This document shows positions 35,799-44,069 of a DNA stretch of 64,000 nucleotides, one piece after another. Made by a program: the position numbers and the translations under genes. Numbering within the stretch: the first letter of the stretch is position 1; every line of letters begins with the position of its first letter. Under the pieces are notes generated by a model. It was not told the origin of the DNA, did not search any database, and saw nothing but the letters and a program-made list of their open reading frames with translations. This DNA comes from JACJWR01 sp963842975 (GTDB lineage Bacteria; Actinomycetota; Actinomycetes; S36-B12; UBA10799), in the NCBI GenBank assembly GCA_963842975.1, contig CAWJIH010000008.1, forward strand, positions 124,001-188,000, read 5' to 3'.

Positions 35799-36476
35799 AT
35801 GAAGACCCGACGCAACGCAATGATCATCGGTGGCACCCTTGCCGCAGGTGCGGGGCTTGCCGCGGCGCTCACGGCCAGCGCAGCTCCCGTGACCGAAGAG
35901 ACTGGTACGGCGAGCGAGACCACCCAATCCCAAGTCGACGAAGCGGCCATCGCCGCCGCGGTCGTCGCCAAGTGGCAGTCCGAAGCCGCCATGGCCGACG
36001 CTGTGATCGCCAAGTGGCAGTCCGAGGCTGCTGCGGCTGAGGCCGAGCAGGCCGCGATCGCCGCAGCCGAAGCCGAGGCCGCTGCCCAGGCTGCCGCCGA
36101 AGCCGAGTACTACAACGCCATCGCTTCGAACATGCGCGCCCAGGCCGCCGCTGCCGCTGCAGCAGCCGCACCGGCTCCGGCTCCGGCTCCCGTCGTCCAG
36201 TCGGCCCCGTCCGGTGGATACGCGGGCGGCGATGTCGCCGCGTGGGCCTCAAGCGCCAAGTCGATGTCAGTGAAGATGTGCGAGTCCGGCAACAACTACT
36301 CCACCAACACCGGCAACGGCTACTACGGTGCCTGGCAGTTTGACCTGCCGTCGTGGATGGCCAACGGCGGTGGCGCCTACGCCTCCCGTCCGGACCTTGC
36401 CCCGGCCTGGGCCCAGGACCAAGTTGCCTACAACTACTACCAGGTTGCTGGCTGGGGCCCCTGGTCCTGCGGCTGA
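35799..36476 (+). CDS. Secreted Rpf-like transglycosylase, paralogue 1
   Basis: 225 residues. A signal peptide (MKTRRNAMIIGGTLAAGAGL, cleavage near ASAAP) is followed by an Ala/Glu-rich helical linker with two copies of a VxAKWQSEAA unit, an Ala-Pro tract, and a C-terminal resuscitation-promoting-factor/transglycosylase-like domain: MCESGNNYSTNTGNGYYGAWQFD, with Glu162 in the catalytic position and a Cys pair near each end of the domain. Such proteins cleave peptidoglycan and can trigger growth. A near copy lies at 39176-39742. AAGGAG lies before the ATG with a long spacing of 12 nt. A strong terminator follows at 36534-36577. Confidence 0.83.
   Translation: MKTRRNAMIIGGTLAAGAGLAAALTASAAPVTEETGTASETTQSQVDEAAIAAAVVAKWQSEAAMADAVIAKWQSEAAAAEAEQAAIAAAEAEAAAQAAAEAEYYNAIASNMRAQAAAAAAAAAPAPAPAPVVQSAPSGGYAGGDVAAWASSAKSMSVKMCESGNNYSTNTGNGYYGAWQFDLPSWMANGGGAYASRPDLAPAWAQDQVAYNYYQVAGWGPWSCG
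36240..36476 (+). repeat. Direct repeat of the Rpf-like domain (copy 1; copy 2 at 39509-39742)
   Basis: The last 230 or so bases of the two Rpf-like genes are strongly similar and in the same orientation, including an identical run of 35 bases around the NTGNGYYGAWQF codons and another of 23 bases near the end. The copies flank the 2.4-kb GT4/ATP-grasp pair and could recombine to delete it. The arrangement points to a past segmental duplication of an Rpf-like gene. Confidence 0.6.
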
Positions 36477-36511
36477 GCAGTAACGGCCTCGGTGGTTTGG
36501 AGCGCCAAAGC

Positions 36512-37825
36512 TCAAATCGCCTGATGACCAACCGCGGTGGGTCCAACCCGATTCAAGGGTTGGGCCCACCGCTTTTTGGTGTCCCCCTTGTTGTGCCCGA
36601 GGCCCGAGCGCTCCAGGGCAACCCGAGCGGCCTTGCGCGCAGCCGTGCCGACGAAACTCGCACTCACCGCCATCGCAGGGGCCGGGTCCCGCCGATACCA
36701 CCAGGCACCCTCACCAGGGGGGTATCCGGCGGCCTTCTTGGCCGCCAGCCACTGCCTCGCCACCAGCACGTTGAGATTGCCCACGGAGTGGCTTCGGGGA
36801 GTGTTCTGCTCGCCCCAGGCCACGGGGCGGCCAGTGATCGACAGGTGCGCGGCCCGCAGGATATCCAGCCCGGTGGTGGTGGTGAACAGGCGGAATTGGG
36901 CGCCACGACGAGGGTTGAAATCGACCAGCCAGGTGCGCCCGGTCATCGGATCGTGGGCCCAGTCCGAGTCGTAGGGGCCCTGGAATCCGATGTGGGCGCA
37001 CAGGTCCGCGGTGAGTCTTGCGAGGTCAGGATTTCGAATAGCGACCGAATATGTGCCGACTCCCGTGCGGGTCGGGTACGCCACTTCCTTGCGACCAGTA
37101 AAGGAGTGCCAACTCGGTGCATCCGGGCCGGCGAGGCCAGCCGAATACCAAAACTCCACTCGATCTGGATCAAGGAATTGCTGCACCAGCATTGGCCGGC
37201 CAATTGGCCACTGGAGGATCAGTTGTTGTAGATCGGCCCGGCTCGACACGACTTGGGTGCGCATCGTGTTGGACTCGTGCAATCGGGCGAAGGGTTCGGG
37301 TGCCTTGACGATGACCGGGAATCCGATGTCATCCGCGAAGCTGATCAGATCTGTTGGATCTTCGGACGCCATGGACGCTGGGTACGGCACCGCAGCGTCG
37401 TCGCAGATGGCCGCCAGCGAAGCCTTGCTCGATAGCCGACGAGGAAGGTCCGGGGGCACGTCGAAGGTGAGCAGCAGGGGGCTCAATAGGTTGCGCTGTT
37501 CTGCGAGTAGGACCGCCGATTCATCGTCACCGGCGATGGCGAGCACCGGCGCTCCGATCTTCGCTGCCACCTCGTTGAGTCGGTTGACCGATTCATCCAC
37601 GGAACCTTGCGGATCCAGCGGTGGCCCAAGCACCGACGTGGCGAATCGTGACCTCAGCAGTTCCGGCTCGCTAGCGTCTGCCAGCAGGTGCACCTGGACG
37701 CCGAGCAAACCCAGGCTGCGCACCGTTGCGAGGGCGCCATAGTCCCAGCGTGGGCTGCCCGTTCGAACAAGCAGGGCGGCAACCGCGGTGTCTAGTTCGA
37801 GCGCACGATCCGATGCTGTCGCCAC
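36512..37825 (-). CDS. ATP-grasp carboxylate-amine ligase-like protein
   Basis: 437 residues from a GTG at 37825. A Rossmann-like N-terminus (LLGVQVHLLADASEPEL, VLAIAGDDESAVLLAEQ) precedes the ATP-grasp fold (SSKASLAAICDDAAVPYP, FPVIVKAPEPFARLH, then GRTWLVDFNPRRGAQF, which supplies the metal-binding Asp and Asn). Such enzymes join a carboxylate to an amine or thiol through an acyl phosphate; substrates are unknown here. It follows the GT4 gene by 23 bp on the same strand, so both may modify one envelope or surface compound. The last 20 or so codons overlap the terminator of the convergent Rpf-like gene, so the C-terminal tail is unlikely to be conserved. Confidence 0.78.
   Translation of the reverse strand: MATASDRALELDTAVAALLVRTGSPRWDYGALATVRSLGLLGVQVHLLADASEPELLRSRFATSVLGPPLDPQGSVDESVNRLNEVAAKIGAPVLAIAGDDESAVLLAEQRNLLSPLLLTFDVPPDLPRRLSSKASLAAICDDAAVPYPASMASEDPTDLISFADDIGFPVIVKAPEPFARLHESNTMRTQVVSSRADLQQLILQWPIGRPMLVQQFLDPDRVEFWYSAGLAGPDAPSWHSFTGRKEVAYPTRTGVGTYSVAIRNPDLARLTADLCAHIGFQGPYDSDWAHDPMTGRTWLVDFNPRRGAQFRLFTTTTGLDILRAAHLSITGRPVAWGEQNTPRSHSVGNLNVLVARQWLAAKKAAGYPPGEGAWWYRRDPAPAMAVSASFVGTAARKAARVALERSGLGHNKGDTKKRWAQPLNRVGPTAVGHQAI
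36534..36577 (+). terminator. Strong Rho-independent terminator after Rpf-like gene 1
   Basis: A 16-bp stem (36534-36549 with 36557-36572, one G-T wobble), a 7-nt loop GATTCAA and TTTTT at 36573-36577. It serves the rightward Rpf-like gene but lies inside the last codons of the leftward ATP-grasp gene. Confidence 0.85.
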
Positions 37826-37848
37826 GTGGAGATCCGTTCTGACGTCAA

Positions 37849-38976
37849 TTAGTCGAATGCCCCGTTCGGGCTCGACCCGGACATGGCTGCGAGCGTATCG
37901 GAGATCACTGAGACGGTCTGATTGATGTGAAAGTTGCTCTCAGCACGCCTCCGTGCATCGGCTCTGGCGGTGGCGAGTCGTTGCGGGTCCGCGGCGAGCC
38001 AATCGTTGAGCGTGGCCGCCAGCTGCGTGGGGTCTTCTGGTGTCACGATTCGCCCGCACTCAGCGCCCACTGCCTCGCGGGCACCGGTGACGTCCGAGGC
38101 AATCACCGGCGTTCCCACTGCAAGGCTCTCAAGCGGAACCAGCGCCATGCCCTCCCAGCGGGACGGGCACACCACAACGTCTGCCACTTGCATCCATTTG
38201 ATGGCAGATGATCGATCGGTGCCCCCGACGAAGAGTACGTCGCTGCGTTGCCCTTGACGACGCAGTTCAGATTCCAACGGACCGTCGCCGACCAGGACAA
38301 GTCGACGATTCACCCCCGCAACCTCGGGCCAGGCCTGCAGCAGGATGTCCTGCCCCTTCTGTCGGTGCAGCCGTCCGACGCATACGACGGCCGTTTCGTC
38401 TGGGTGGAGTCCGAGATCCACCCGTGCCGCGCGACGTTCGGCGTCGTCAAGGGGTCGAATCAGGTCGACATCCACACCGTTGCGAGCAACTTCGTAGCGG
38501 CTGTGAATCCCAAGTTTGCGACCCTCAAGCTCTTCGCCCTCGCCGACCGTGAGGATCACATCGGTCCAACGAGTCGCGAATTGTTCCCATTTCATGGCAG
38601 CGCGACTCTTGGCGCCGTCTGCTGCGGCCATCGACCACGAGTGCGGGCTGAACGCCGTGGGGGTGCCGCCTCGCAGCAGCAGGCGCCCGATCAGTCCGGC
38701 CTTGGCCCCATTCAGGTGCACGACATCGGGATTGAAGTCAGAAACGATTGCGCGCAACTGTCGCAACTCGAGCAGGACCCCCTGGTGCGGATCGTTCACC
38801 GCGTCCCATTCGAACACTTGCACGTCGGAGGCGGCAACGGCCTGTCCCAGCCAACCATCCCGAGGACACGCCACGGCGACTCGCCAGCCTTGCTCTGATA
38901 GCCCTCGCGCCCAATCCACCACGCATTGGGCGACGCCGGCGGTGGTGGGCTGAGAAACCAGAAGTACTGATGCCAT
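37849..38976 (-). CDS. Glycosyltransferase family 4
   Basis: 375 residues from the ATG at 38976 (GGGAGG lies 4 nt upstream; a TTG at 38988 is possible but less likely). The N-terminal domain holds VVDWARGLSEQGWRVAVACP and DVVHLNGAKAGLIGRLL. The C-terminal GT-B domain holds VVCVGRLHRQKGQDILLQAW, the nucleotide-sugar region VGDGPLESELR, and CPSRWEGMALVPLESLAVGTPVIASD, whose E-x7-E-type arrangement retains the GT4 donor-binding acidic residues. It retains its fold and would transfer a sugar from a nucleotide donor. With the ATP-grasp gene downstream it forms a two-gene operon between the two Rpf-like genes. Confidence 0.86.
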   Translation of the reverse strand: MASVLLVSQPTTAGVAQCVVDWARGLSEQGWRVAVACPRDGWLGQAVAASDVQVFEWDAVNDPHQGVLLELRQLRAIVSDFNPDVVHLNGAKAGLIGRLLLRGGTPTAFSPHSWSMAAADGAKSRAAMKWEQFATRWTDVILTVGEGEELEGRKLGIHSRYEVARNGVDVDLIRPLDDAERRAARVDLGLHPDETAVVCVGRLHRQKGQDILLQAWPEVAGVNRRLVLVGDGPLESELRRQGQRSDVLFVGGTDRSSAIKWMQVADVVVCPSRWEGMALVPLESLAVGTPVIASDVTGAREAVGAECGRIVTPEDPTQLAATLNDWLAADPQRLATARADARRRAESNFHINQTVSVISDTLAAMSGSSPNGAFD

Positions 38977-39062
38977 AGGCCCTCCCAAGAATGGATACCG
39001 ACATCTAATCGCATCGGTCCAACAGTTGATTCACTGTACTGGCACCCGTCTTTGCGCTTTCT

Positions 39063-39143
39063 TTACCAATCTCGTGGGGGGCAACACGTCGAGTGGGTGT
39101 GTGAGCCGCTCTGGCTGGGGAATCACTTAGGTGTCGAAAGAAC
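39063..39143 (+). promoter_or_regulatory. Conserved leader element of the second Rpf-like gene
   Basis: TTACCAAT at 39063-39070 and GGGGAA-N8-GTGTCGAA-N-GAAC ending at about 39143 match the leader of the gene at 35799. The interval between the two motifs is 68 nt here and 79 nt there. The flanking sequence is otherwise unrelated, which makes the retained blocks likely functional. Confidence 0.5.
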
Positions 39144-39175
39144 AGAACACACGAGACGAGCAGAGAGGCAGTCAC

Positions 39176-39742
39176 ATGAAGAATCACATGAAGACTCGGA
39201 AGACAGCCCTAGTGCTGACCGGAACCATCATCGCTGGCGTGGGTATGACCGCAGCGATCACAGCCAACGCCGCACCCATCACAGCCACCACTGAGACCTC
39301 GCCAGACGCCCAGATCGAAGCACCGGCTGCTGGCGTTGAGCAAACCACCGCAGCGCCGTCCGAAGACGCGATTCGTGCCGCTGTTGCAGAGAAGATGATC
39401 GCTGAGGCCGAGATGCGGGAGGCCGTTGTTGCCCAGTGGCAGGCTGAAGCCGCCGCTGCCGAGGCCGCCGCGCAAGCCGCGTCCCCGGTGTCGGCGGAGG
39501 TTGCCGCCTGGGCCAGCAGCCCGAAGTCCATGGACGTCAAGTTCTGCGAGTCCACCCACAACTACTCCATCAACACCGGCAACGGCTACTACGGTGCCTG
39601 GCAGTTCGACTACCCGTCCTGGCACGCCAACGGTGGCGGCGCCTACGCCGAGTACCCCCACCTCGCCCCAGACTGGGCGCAGGACCAAGTGGCCTACAAC
39701 TACTACCAGGTTGCCGGCTGGGGCCCGTGGGAGTGCGGCTGA
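39176..39742 (+). CDS. Secreted Rpf-like transglycosylase, paralogue 2
   Basis: 188 residues from the ATG at 39176 (AGAGG with 7-nt spacing); a second ATG at 39188 aligns with the start of paralogue 1. A signal peptide (TALVLTGTIIAGVGMTAAI, cleavage near ANAAP) leads to a short Ala/Glu helical linker with one AVVAQWQAEAA unit and the C-terminal domain FCESTHNYSINTGNGYYGAWQFD, with Glu125 in the catalytic position. The linker is shorter than in paralogue 1 and lacks the Ala-Pro tract. Its function should be peptidoglycan cleavage. A terminator follows at 39812-39852. Confidence 0.83.
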   Translation: MKNHMKTRKTALVLTGTIIAGVGMTAAITANAAPITATTETSPDAQIEAPAAGVEQTTAAPSEDAIRAAVAEKMIAEAEMREAVVAQWQAEAAAAEAAAQAASPVSAEVAAWASSPKSMDVKFCESTHNYSINTGNGYYGAWQFDYPSWHANGGGAYAEYPHLAPDWAQDQVAYNYYQVAGWGPWECG

Positions 39743-39811
39743 TCGACAACGCCGCTGGGCTGCAGTCCGCACCACAACTGTGGCACGCTAGCCAACGTGA
39801 AGCACACAAGA

Positions 39812-39852
39812 CAGGTCGCCCGGAGCGGAGAACGCCCGGGCGGCCTGTTTTT
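39812..39852 (+). terminator. Rho-independent terminator after Rpf-like gene 2
   Basis: CAGGTCGCCCGG at 39812-39823 pairs with CCGGGCGGCCTG at 39836-39847 (12 bp, one G-T wobble), followed by TTTTT at 39848-39852. Confidence 0.85.
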
Positions 39853-39918
39853 GGGTTTCGCACTGCCTGACTCATGCCCACTCCGCAGTCACGACACGTA
39901 GCCACGAGGAGTCATACG

Positions 39919-40227
39919 ATGCCCACCCCAATACCTTCAAGCGAGATCGATGCAGTCGTCGCCCGGCTTGACGATTGGCAGGTGGTGGACGACGCCATCA
40001 TCCGCAAAATCGAGTTCGCCACCTTCCGCCAGGCAATCGACGCCATTTCCGCGGTCGCGGTGGTAGCAGACGACCTTGACCATCACCCAGATATCGACGT
40101 TCGGTGGCGGACGGTGTCCTTTCGCTGTTCGACTCACACTTTGGCTGCGGTCACCGATGTTGATATCGAACTGGCGGCGGAGATCGATCGGATCGCTCGC
40201 GAGGCTGGCGTCGCAAGCTCCGACTGA
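39919..40227 (+). CDS. 4a-hydroxytetrahydrobiopterin dehydratase (pterin carbinolamine dehydratase)
   Basis: 102 residues, the usual PCD length. The motif DHHPDIDVRWRTVSFRCSTH matches the family's active-site region with its conserved His-His-Pro. It dehydrates 4a-hydroxytetrahydropterin during pterin recycling, and some homologues act as transcription coactivators. No aromatic amino acid hydroxylase is nearby, so the physiological link is open. GAGGAG precedes the ATG by 8 nt. It converges on the PAS-GGDEF gene; the 34-bp gap contains a small GCGCC/GGCGC hairpin. Confidence 0.85.
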   Translation: MPTPIPSSEIDAVVARLDDWQVVDDAIIRKIEFATFRQAIDAISAVAVVADDLDHHPDIDVRWRTVSFRCSTHTLAAVTDVDIELAAEIDRIAREAGVASSD

Positions 40228-40261
40228 AGTGTGCAGCGCCTGACGGCGCGGTGTCCCCGAG

Positions 40262-42382
40262 CTACCGCGCGACGCGGTGTCCGCCGCTCTGCTTGGCTCG
40301 GTAGAGGGCCGAATCCGCCCGGCGCAGGATGGTTTCCGGGTCGTCGTCGGGCCGGGAGCACGCCAAACCCATGCTCAGTGACGGAGTGACAACGCGATCG
40401 TCGATGGCGATCGGTGCCCCCACTTCGTCCAGCACCCGCTGCGCGAGGCGGAGTGACTCGTCCTCGTTTGCTAGTGGAGCCAGTACAGCGGCGAATTCGT
40501 CGCCACCGATCCGGCCCAGCACGTCTGTGCTGCGAAGCACCCTGCTGAAACGGCGCGCAACTGCCGAGATGAGGGTGTCGCCTGCCGCGTGCCCCAAATC
40601 GTCGTTGATTGACTTCAGCCCGTCGAGATCGGCGTAGAGCACACACACCCGTTCGCCGGAGTCGGCGCTGGCCCGCAGTGCACCGGCAAGAGTGGCGTGG
40701 AAGGACCGCCGGTTTCTGGTTCCGGTCAAGGAGTCGTGATCCGCAAGATGCTCCAGCGCCGTCCGGGCTTGCCTCGCCTCGGTAATGTCGAGGACTTGGC
40801 CGACCAGGGATAGCGGTTCCCAGTTCTCGTCTCGGACGATTGCCAGGGCGAACTCCACCCAGACTGTGGAGTGGTCGTCTCGGAGCAGGCGCAACTCTTG
40901 TCGGACCGAATCGGCCCGACCGGAGAAGAGTTCGTCATGCATGTCCGTGACTTTCTCTTCGTCTTCGGGGTGCACTAGGTCAATCACCCGTCGGACGGCC
41001 AACCACTCGCGCTCGCGTCGAAGCATGAGGCTCAACGCCGGGTTGGTCTCCACAAGGCCACCGGTCAGATCCTCCACAATCATGCCGATCGGCGCAGATT
41101 CCATGGCCATCCGGAACCGTCTTTCGCTGCGCGACAGATCCCGGAAGGCTCGCACCTGAGCATCGACGTCGCGTAGACGGAGCACCATCGTCCCCTTTGA
41201 GGCGCTGGTGGAAGCGGTCGTGGTGGAGCCCGCCGTTGCGGTACCCACTCCGTGCAAAGTCGCCTCGACCCACTTGTGCCAGCCGTCGCCGGCTTCCACC
41301 CGCAACGTCAACGCCGACGAGGAATCACCCCACGACATTCGCGTGAGTTCAGCGCAAAACTCTGCCCGGTCGTTGGGGTGGACGATCTCGGTCACCGAAC
41401 GGCCGAGAAGTTCTCGTGATCGTCGTTGCAGCATTGCTTCGACCGAGGGGGAGATCCAGGAGAAGCGACCGTCTGCCGTGAGTTGGGCAACCACGTCCCC
41501 GGCATGGATGGCCAGGACCCGGAAGTGGGCTTCGCTTTCTTCGAGGGCGACGGTGGCGTCGTGCCGTGCTTGCACGTCACGCAGGCAGTCAATCCCGCCG
41601 ATGACGGTGCCATCGGCATCGGTGAGGGAACGGCCCACTCCGCTCATCCACAGCCAGGAACCGTCCGCTGTGCGGATGCGCGCCTCGAAGTCCCCTCCCT
41701 CCTGACCTGCGGCGCGCAGTGCCGTCATGCGCGCCATCAGTTCCTGTAGGTCCGCCGGATGCATGAGATCGGGTACTCGCAGACCGAGCAAGTCGTCGGG
41801 GTCATAGCCGAGGATCTCGGTGACCGAAGGTGAAGCCCATTCGATGGTTCGGCTCGTACCGGTCCGGAGCACGACGTCAGTGGAGTTCTCAGCCAGGATG
41901 CGGTACCGCTCTTCAGATTCGGCACGCCGTTGCGACTCTTCGTGTCGTGCTGTGTTGTCGCGCCAACTCAAAATCTGTCCCGCGGCCGTGTGCGCGAGCC
42001 TGACGTCAATCCAGCGAGGCCGGCCGTCAACCACCGACGTGACCTCAACGGCATCGTGCGCGACCGGTTCGGGATCGTGGGCAGCTTGCTGGCTCCAACC
42101 GATGACCCGTTGCACGTTCTCGCCTTGGAACTTCTCCGAAAGCGACGCCCCCACCACTTCATCGCGACTGAGCGCGAGGTACTCACAAGCTGCCTCGTTG
42201 ACCTCCAGAAAGACCAAGTCAACAACTTCGCCGTCGCCGCCGAGCACCGGGTCGAGGACCACACACGGATCGACGATCGCCGCAAGCATCAGCAGCGGCC
42301 AATCATGTTCTGGCCTTATGGCCAGCCGCGGCTTGGCCATGATGCGACGCGTCGCCGGCGTCGTCTCTTCCCAACACTTCAC
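40262..42382 (-). CDS. Multi-PAS diguanylate cyclase
   Basis: 706 residues from a GTG at 42382 (an ATG at 42340 is the alternative). There is no membrane helix. Four successive PAS or PAS-like domains (about 30-145, 155-275, 285-400 and 415-540) precede a GGDEF domain with an intact signature at 626-630 and an RxxD inhibitory site, RSTD, at 617-620. It should be an active, product-inhibited c-di-GMP synthase under cytosolic sensory control. No EAL domain is present. It contrasts with the hybrid protein at 2091, which lacks the inhibitory site. Confidence 0.88.
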   Translation of the reverse strand: MKCWEETTPATRRIMAKPRLAIRPEHDWPLLMLAAIVDPCVVLDPVLGGDGEVVDLVFLEVNEAACEYLALSRDEVVGASLSEKFQGENVQRVIGWSQQAAHDPEPVAHDAVEVTSVVDGRPRWIDVRLAHTAAGQILSWRDNTARHEESQRRAESEERYRILAENSTDVVLRTGTSRTIEWASPSVTEILGYDPDDLLGLRVPDLMHPADLQELMARMTALRAAGQEGGDFEARIRTADGSWLWMSGVGRSLTDADGTVIGGIDCLRDVQARHDATVALEESEAHFRVLAIHAGDVVAQLTADGRFSWISPSVEAMLQRRSRELLGRSVTEIVHPNDRAEFCAELTRMSWGDSSSALTLRVEAGDGWHKWVEATLHGVGTATAGSTTTASTSASKGTMVLRLRDVDAQVRAFRDLSRSERRFRMAMESAPIGMIVEDLTGGLVETNPALSLMLRREREWLAVRRVIDLVHPEDEEKVTDMHDELFSGRADSVRQELRLLRDDHSTVWVEFALAIVRDENWEPLSLVGQVLDITEARQARTALEHLADHDSLTGTRNRRSFHATLAGALRASADSGERVCVLYADLDGLKSINDDLGHAAGDTLISAVARRFSRVLRSTDVLGRIGGDEFAAVLAPLANEDESLRLAQRVLDEVGAPIAIDDRVVTPSLSMGLACSRPDDDPETILRRADSALYRAKQSGGHRVAR

Positions 42383-42508
42383 ACCTCGTGACTAACATTT
42401 CGGGCGGCACCGAACTTCCACCGTGCCAAGCCAACCACATCAGCCCAACTGTGGGTGATGCATGTCGAAAACCATCGCGCCGGCTGCCGAACCCATCCCC
42501 AAAATTGC

Positions 42509-43432
42509 TCAGCCCCAGAACCGGTCCAGGGCGTCGGCGTCATCGGAGGCCTGCCGAGTAGCCATGGCCACTGCTGTAGGCACCGAGGAAGGCGACATCA
42601 GCGTGGCCAGGTCGGTTTGCAGCGGGCCCCGGACGAACACCTCGCCGCCGGCCCGCCGGATAGCTTTGATCTCATTGGGGAGCGAATCTGGTCGGATCGT
42701 CATCATCGCTTCGGCCCTGGCTGCATCCGCAGAAAGTGACAGAATCACCACTCGCTCGGCGCCTACGGTGAGGTCGCCGTGGGTGCCGGTTCCGCTGACC
42801 CCGCCGTCCATGCAACGGCGGTCACCGACCGGTTGCGGGCTAAATAGACCTGGAACCGAACTGCTTGCGGCCGCAGCCCTGGCCGCTGATACCCGGGCGG
42901 TGTCTCGAATCACGAGACGCTCGCCAGTGAAGGTGTCCACAGTCGTGAGGGTGAGGGCCGCGGCCGGCCATCTGCGCGTGGACAGCAGCGCCGTCACAGA
43001 CCGTCGCAGCTTTCCGGCTGGGGCGGCATCGGCTGCCAGCGCCGCGTGCCCGATGGCCCGCACGGTTGCGGGTTCGGAGTCGGTGGCCTGGCGGAACAAC
43101 TCAACGGCTCGCTGCTGGCTTGGGCGCAAGCCCGTGGCTGGTGCCATAGCGGAGACCACGGAGGGGACTTTCGCGAGTACGCCGAGTTCGGCCCGCGCCA
43201 GACCGGTGCGCCCGGCGGTCGCCAGCGACGCCACGACGGATCCTGCGGAGGTACCCACCACGCAACTGGCGTCTGCCAGGTGCACGCCGCGTTTGGAAAG
43301 TTCGTGCAAGTAGCTGATTTGCCAGGCGATGAAGAAGATACCGCCGCCGCCCAGTACCAACGCCCGACGTTGACCCGCGCCATACTCGGCGGTGAGGTCA
43401 TAGGGGAGCGGTAACCCATCACTTTCCGACAC
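42509..43432 (-). CDS. Patatin-like phospholipase
   Basis: 307 residues from the GTG at 43432. The oxyanion motif RALVLGGGGIFFIAWQISYL, the nucleophile motif VGTSAGS (Gly-x-Ser-x-Gly) and the catalytic Asp in MDGGVSG form the Ser-Asp dyad of bacterial patatins. It probably hydrolyses acyl esters of lipids. No signal peptide is seen. The start fits a TAGGCT -10 box 7 nt upstream; another GTG lies two codons earlier at 43438. The downstream gap 42383-42508 shows no gene. Confidence 0.82.
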   Translation of the reverse strand: MSESDGLPLPYDLTAEYGAGQRRALVLGGGGIFFIAWQISYLHELSKRGVHLADASCVVGTSAGSVVASLATAGRTGLARAELGVLAKVPSVVSAMAPATGLRPSQQRAVELFRQATDSEPATVRAIGHAALAADAAPAGKLRRSVTALLSTRRWPAAALTLTTVDTFTGERLVIRDTARVSAARAAAASSSVPGLFSPQPVGDRRCMDGGVSGTGTHGDLTVGAERVVILSLSADAARAEAMMTIRPDSLPNEIKAIRRAGGEVFVRGPLQTDLATLMSPSSVPTAVAMATRQASDDADALDRFWG

Positions 43433-43439
43433 GCTCACC

Positions 43440-43445
43440 AGCCTA
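43440..43445 (-). promoter_or_regulatory. -10 box (TAGGCT) for the patatin gene
   Basis: On the minus strand TAGGCT is followed by 7 nt and then the GTG at 43432, without a Shine-Dalgarno. This is the same arrangement, with the same hexamer, as at menE, and implies a leaderless transcript. Confidence 0.45.
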
Positions 43446-43528
43446 GCCGTGCCCAGCAACCACACCACAATCGCTTGGACGCCCGGTCCGGGTTCGCGGC
43501 ATCGCGACACAGCAGCGAAGATGAAGCC

Positions 43529-44068
43529 ATGGCGACCAGCACCAAGAGCCGTGCGAATCAAACCGTGCGGGACCTCCTGATCTCGATGTCGGTGGTCGGG
43601 ATTTTTGTGGCGTTCCTGTATCTGATCGTCCTGCGGCCCACGCCTGATCCGGTTCGTGAGGTGGAAGTCGCCGGTCCGGCGAGTGTGGCGCAGTCGGCCC
43701 AAGCCTTCGACGTTGTGGTGCCCGTCGGGCTACCCGAGGGCTGGCGGGCGACCAGCGCCAGGTTCACTCCCGGGCCCTCGGAGGACACCGGTACCTGGTT
43801 CAACGGCTACATCGATCCCAACGGGGAGTTCGTGGCAGTGGTCCAGCAAGATTTCGACCTGGAGGGGTTCATCGCTGAGCAAACCGATGACGGCACCCCG
43901 GAGGGGACCATCGAACTCGTCAATGGCTCCTGGCAGCGGTATTACTCGGCCGAGACCGATGAACGCGCCATCGTGCTCAACGACCCGAACGTCACCACCG
44001 TTGTGACCGGCACGGTTCCCTACGCCGAACTCGAGGCATTCGCCGTGCTGCTCCGCCCGGTGGCGTGA
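43529..44068 (+). CDS. DUF4245 membrane-anchored protein
   Basis: 179 residues from the ATG at 43529. One N-terminal membrane helix (LLISMSVVGIFVAFLYLIVL) anchors an extracytoplasmic domain with VGLPEGWRATSARFTPGP and a terminal TGTVPYAELEAFAVLLRP. This is the actinobacterial DUF4245 family, with no known function. It is divergent from the patatin gene and converges on menA with a 1-bp gap. The start lacks a strong Shine-Dalgarno. Confidence 0.8.
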   Translation: MATSTKSRANQTVRDLLISMSVVGIFVAFLYLIVLRPTPDPVREVEVAGPASVAQSAQAFDVVVPVGLPEGWRATSARFTPGPSEDTGTWFNGYIDPNGEFVAVVQQDFDLEGFIAEQTDDGTPEGTIELVNGSWQRYYSAETDERAIVLNDPNVTTVVTGTVPYAELEAFAVLLRPVA

Positions 44069-44069
44069 G

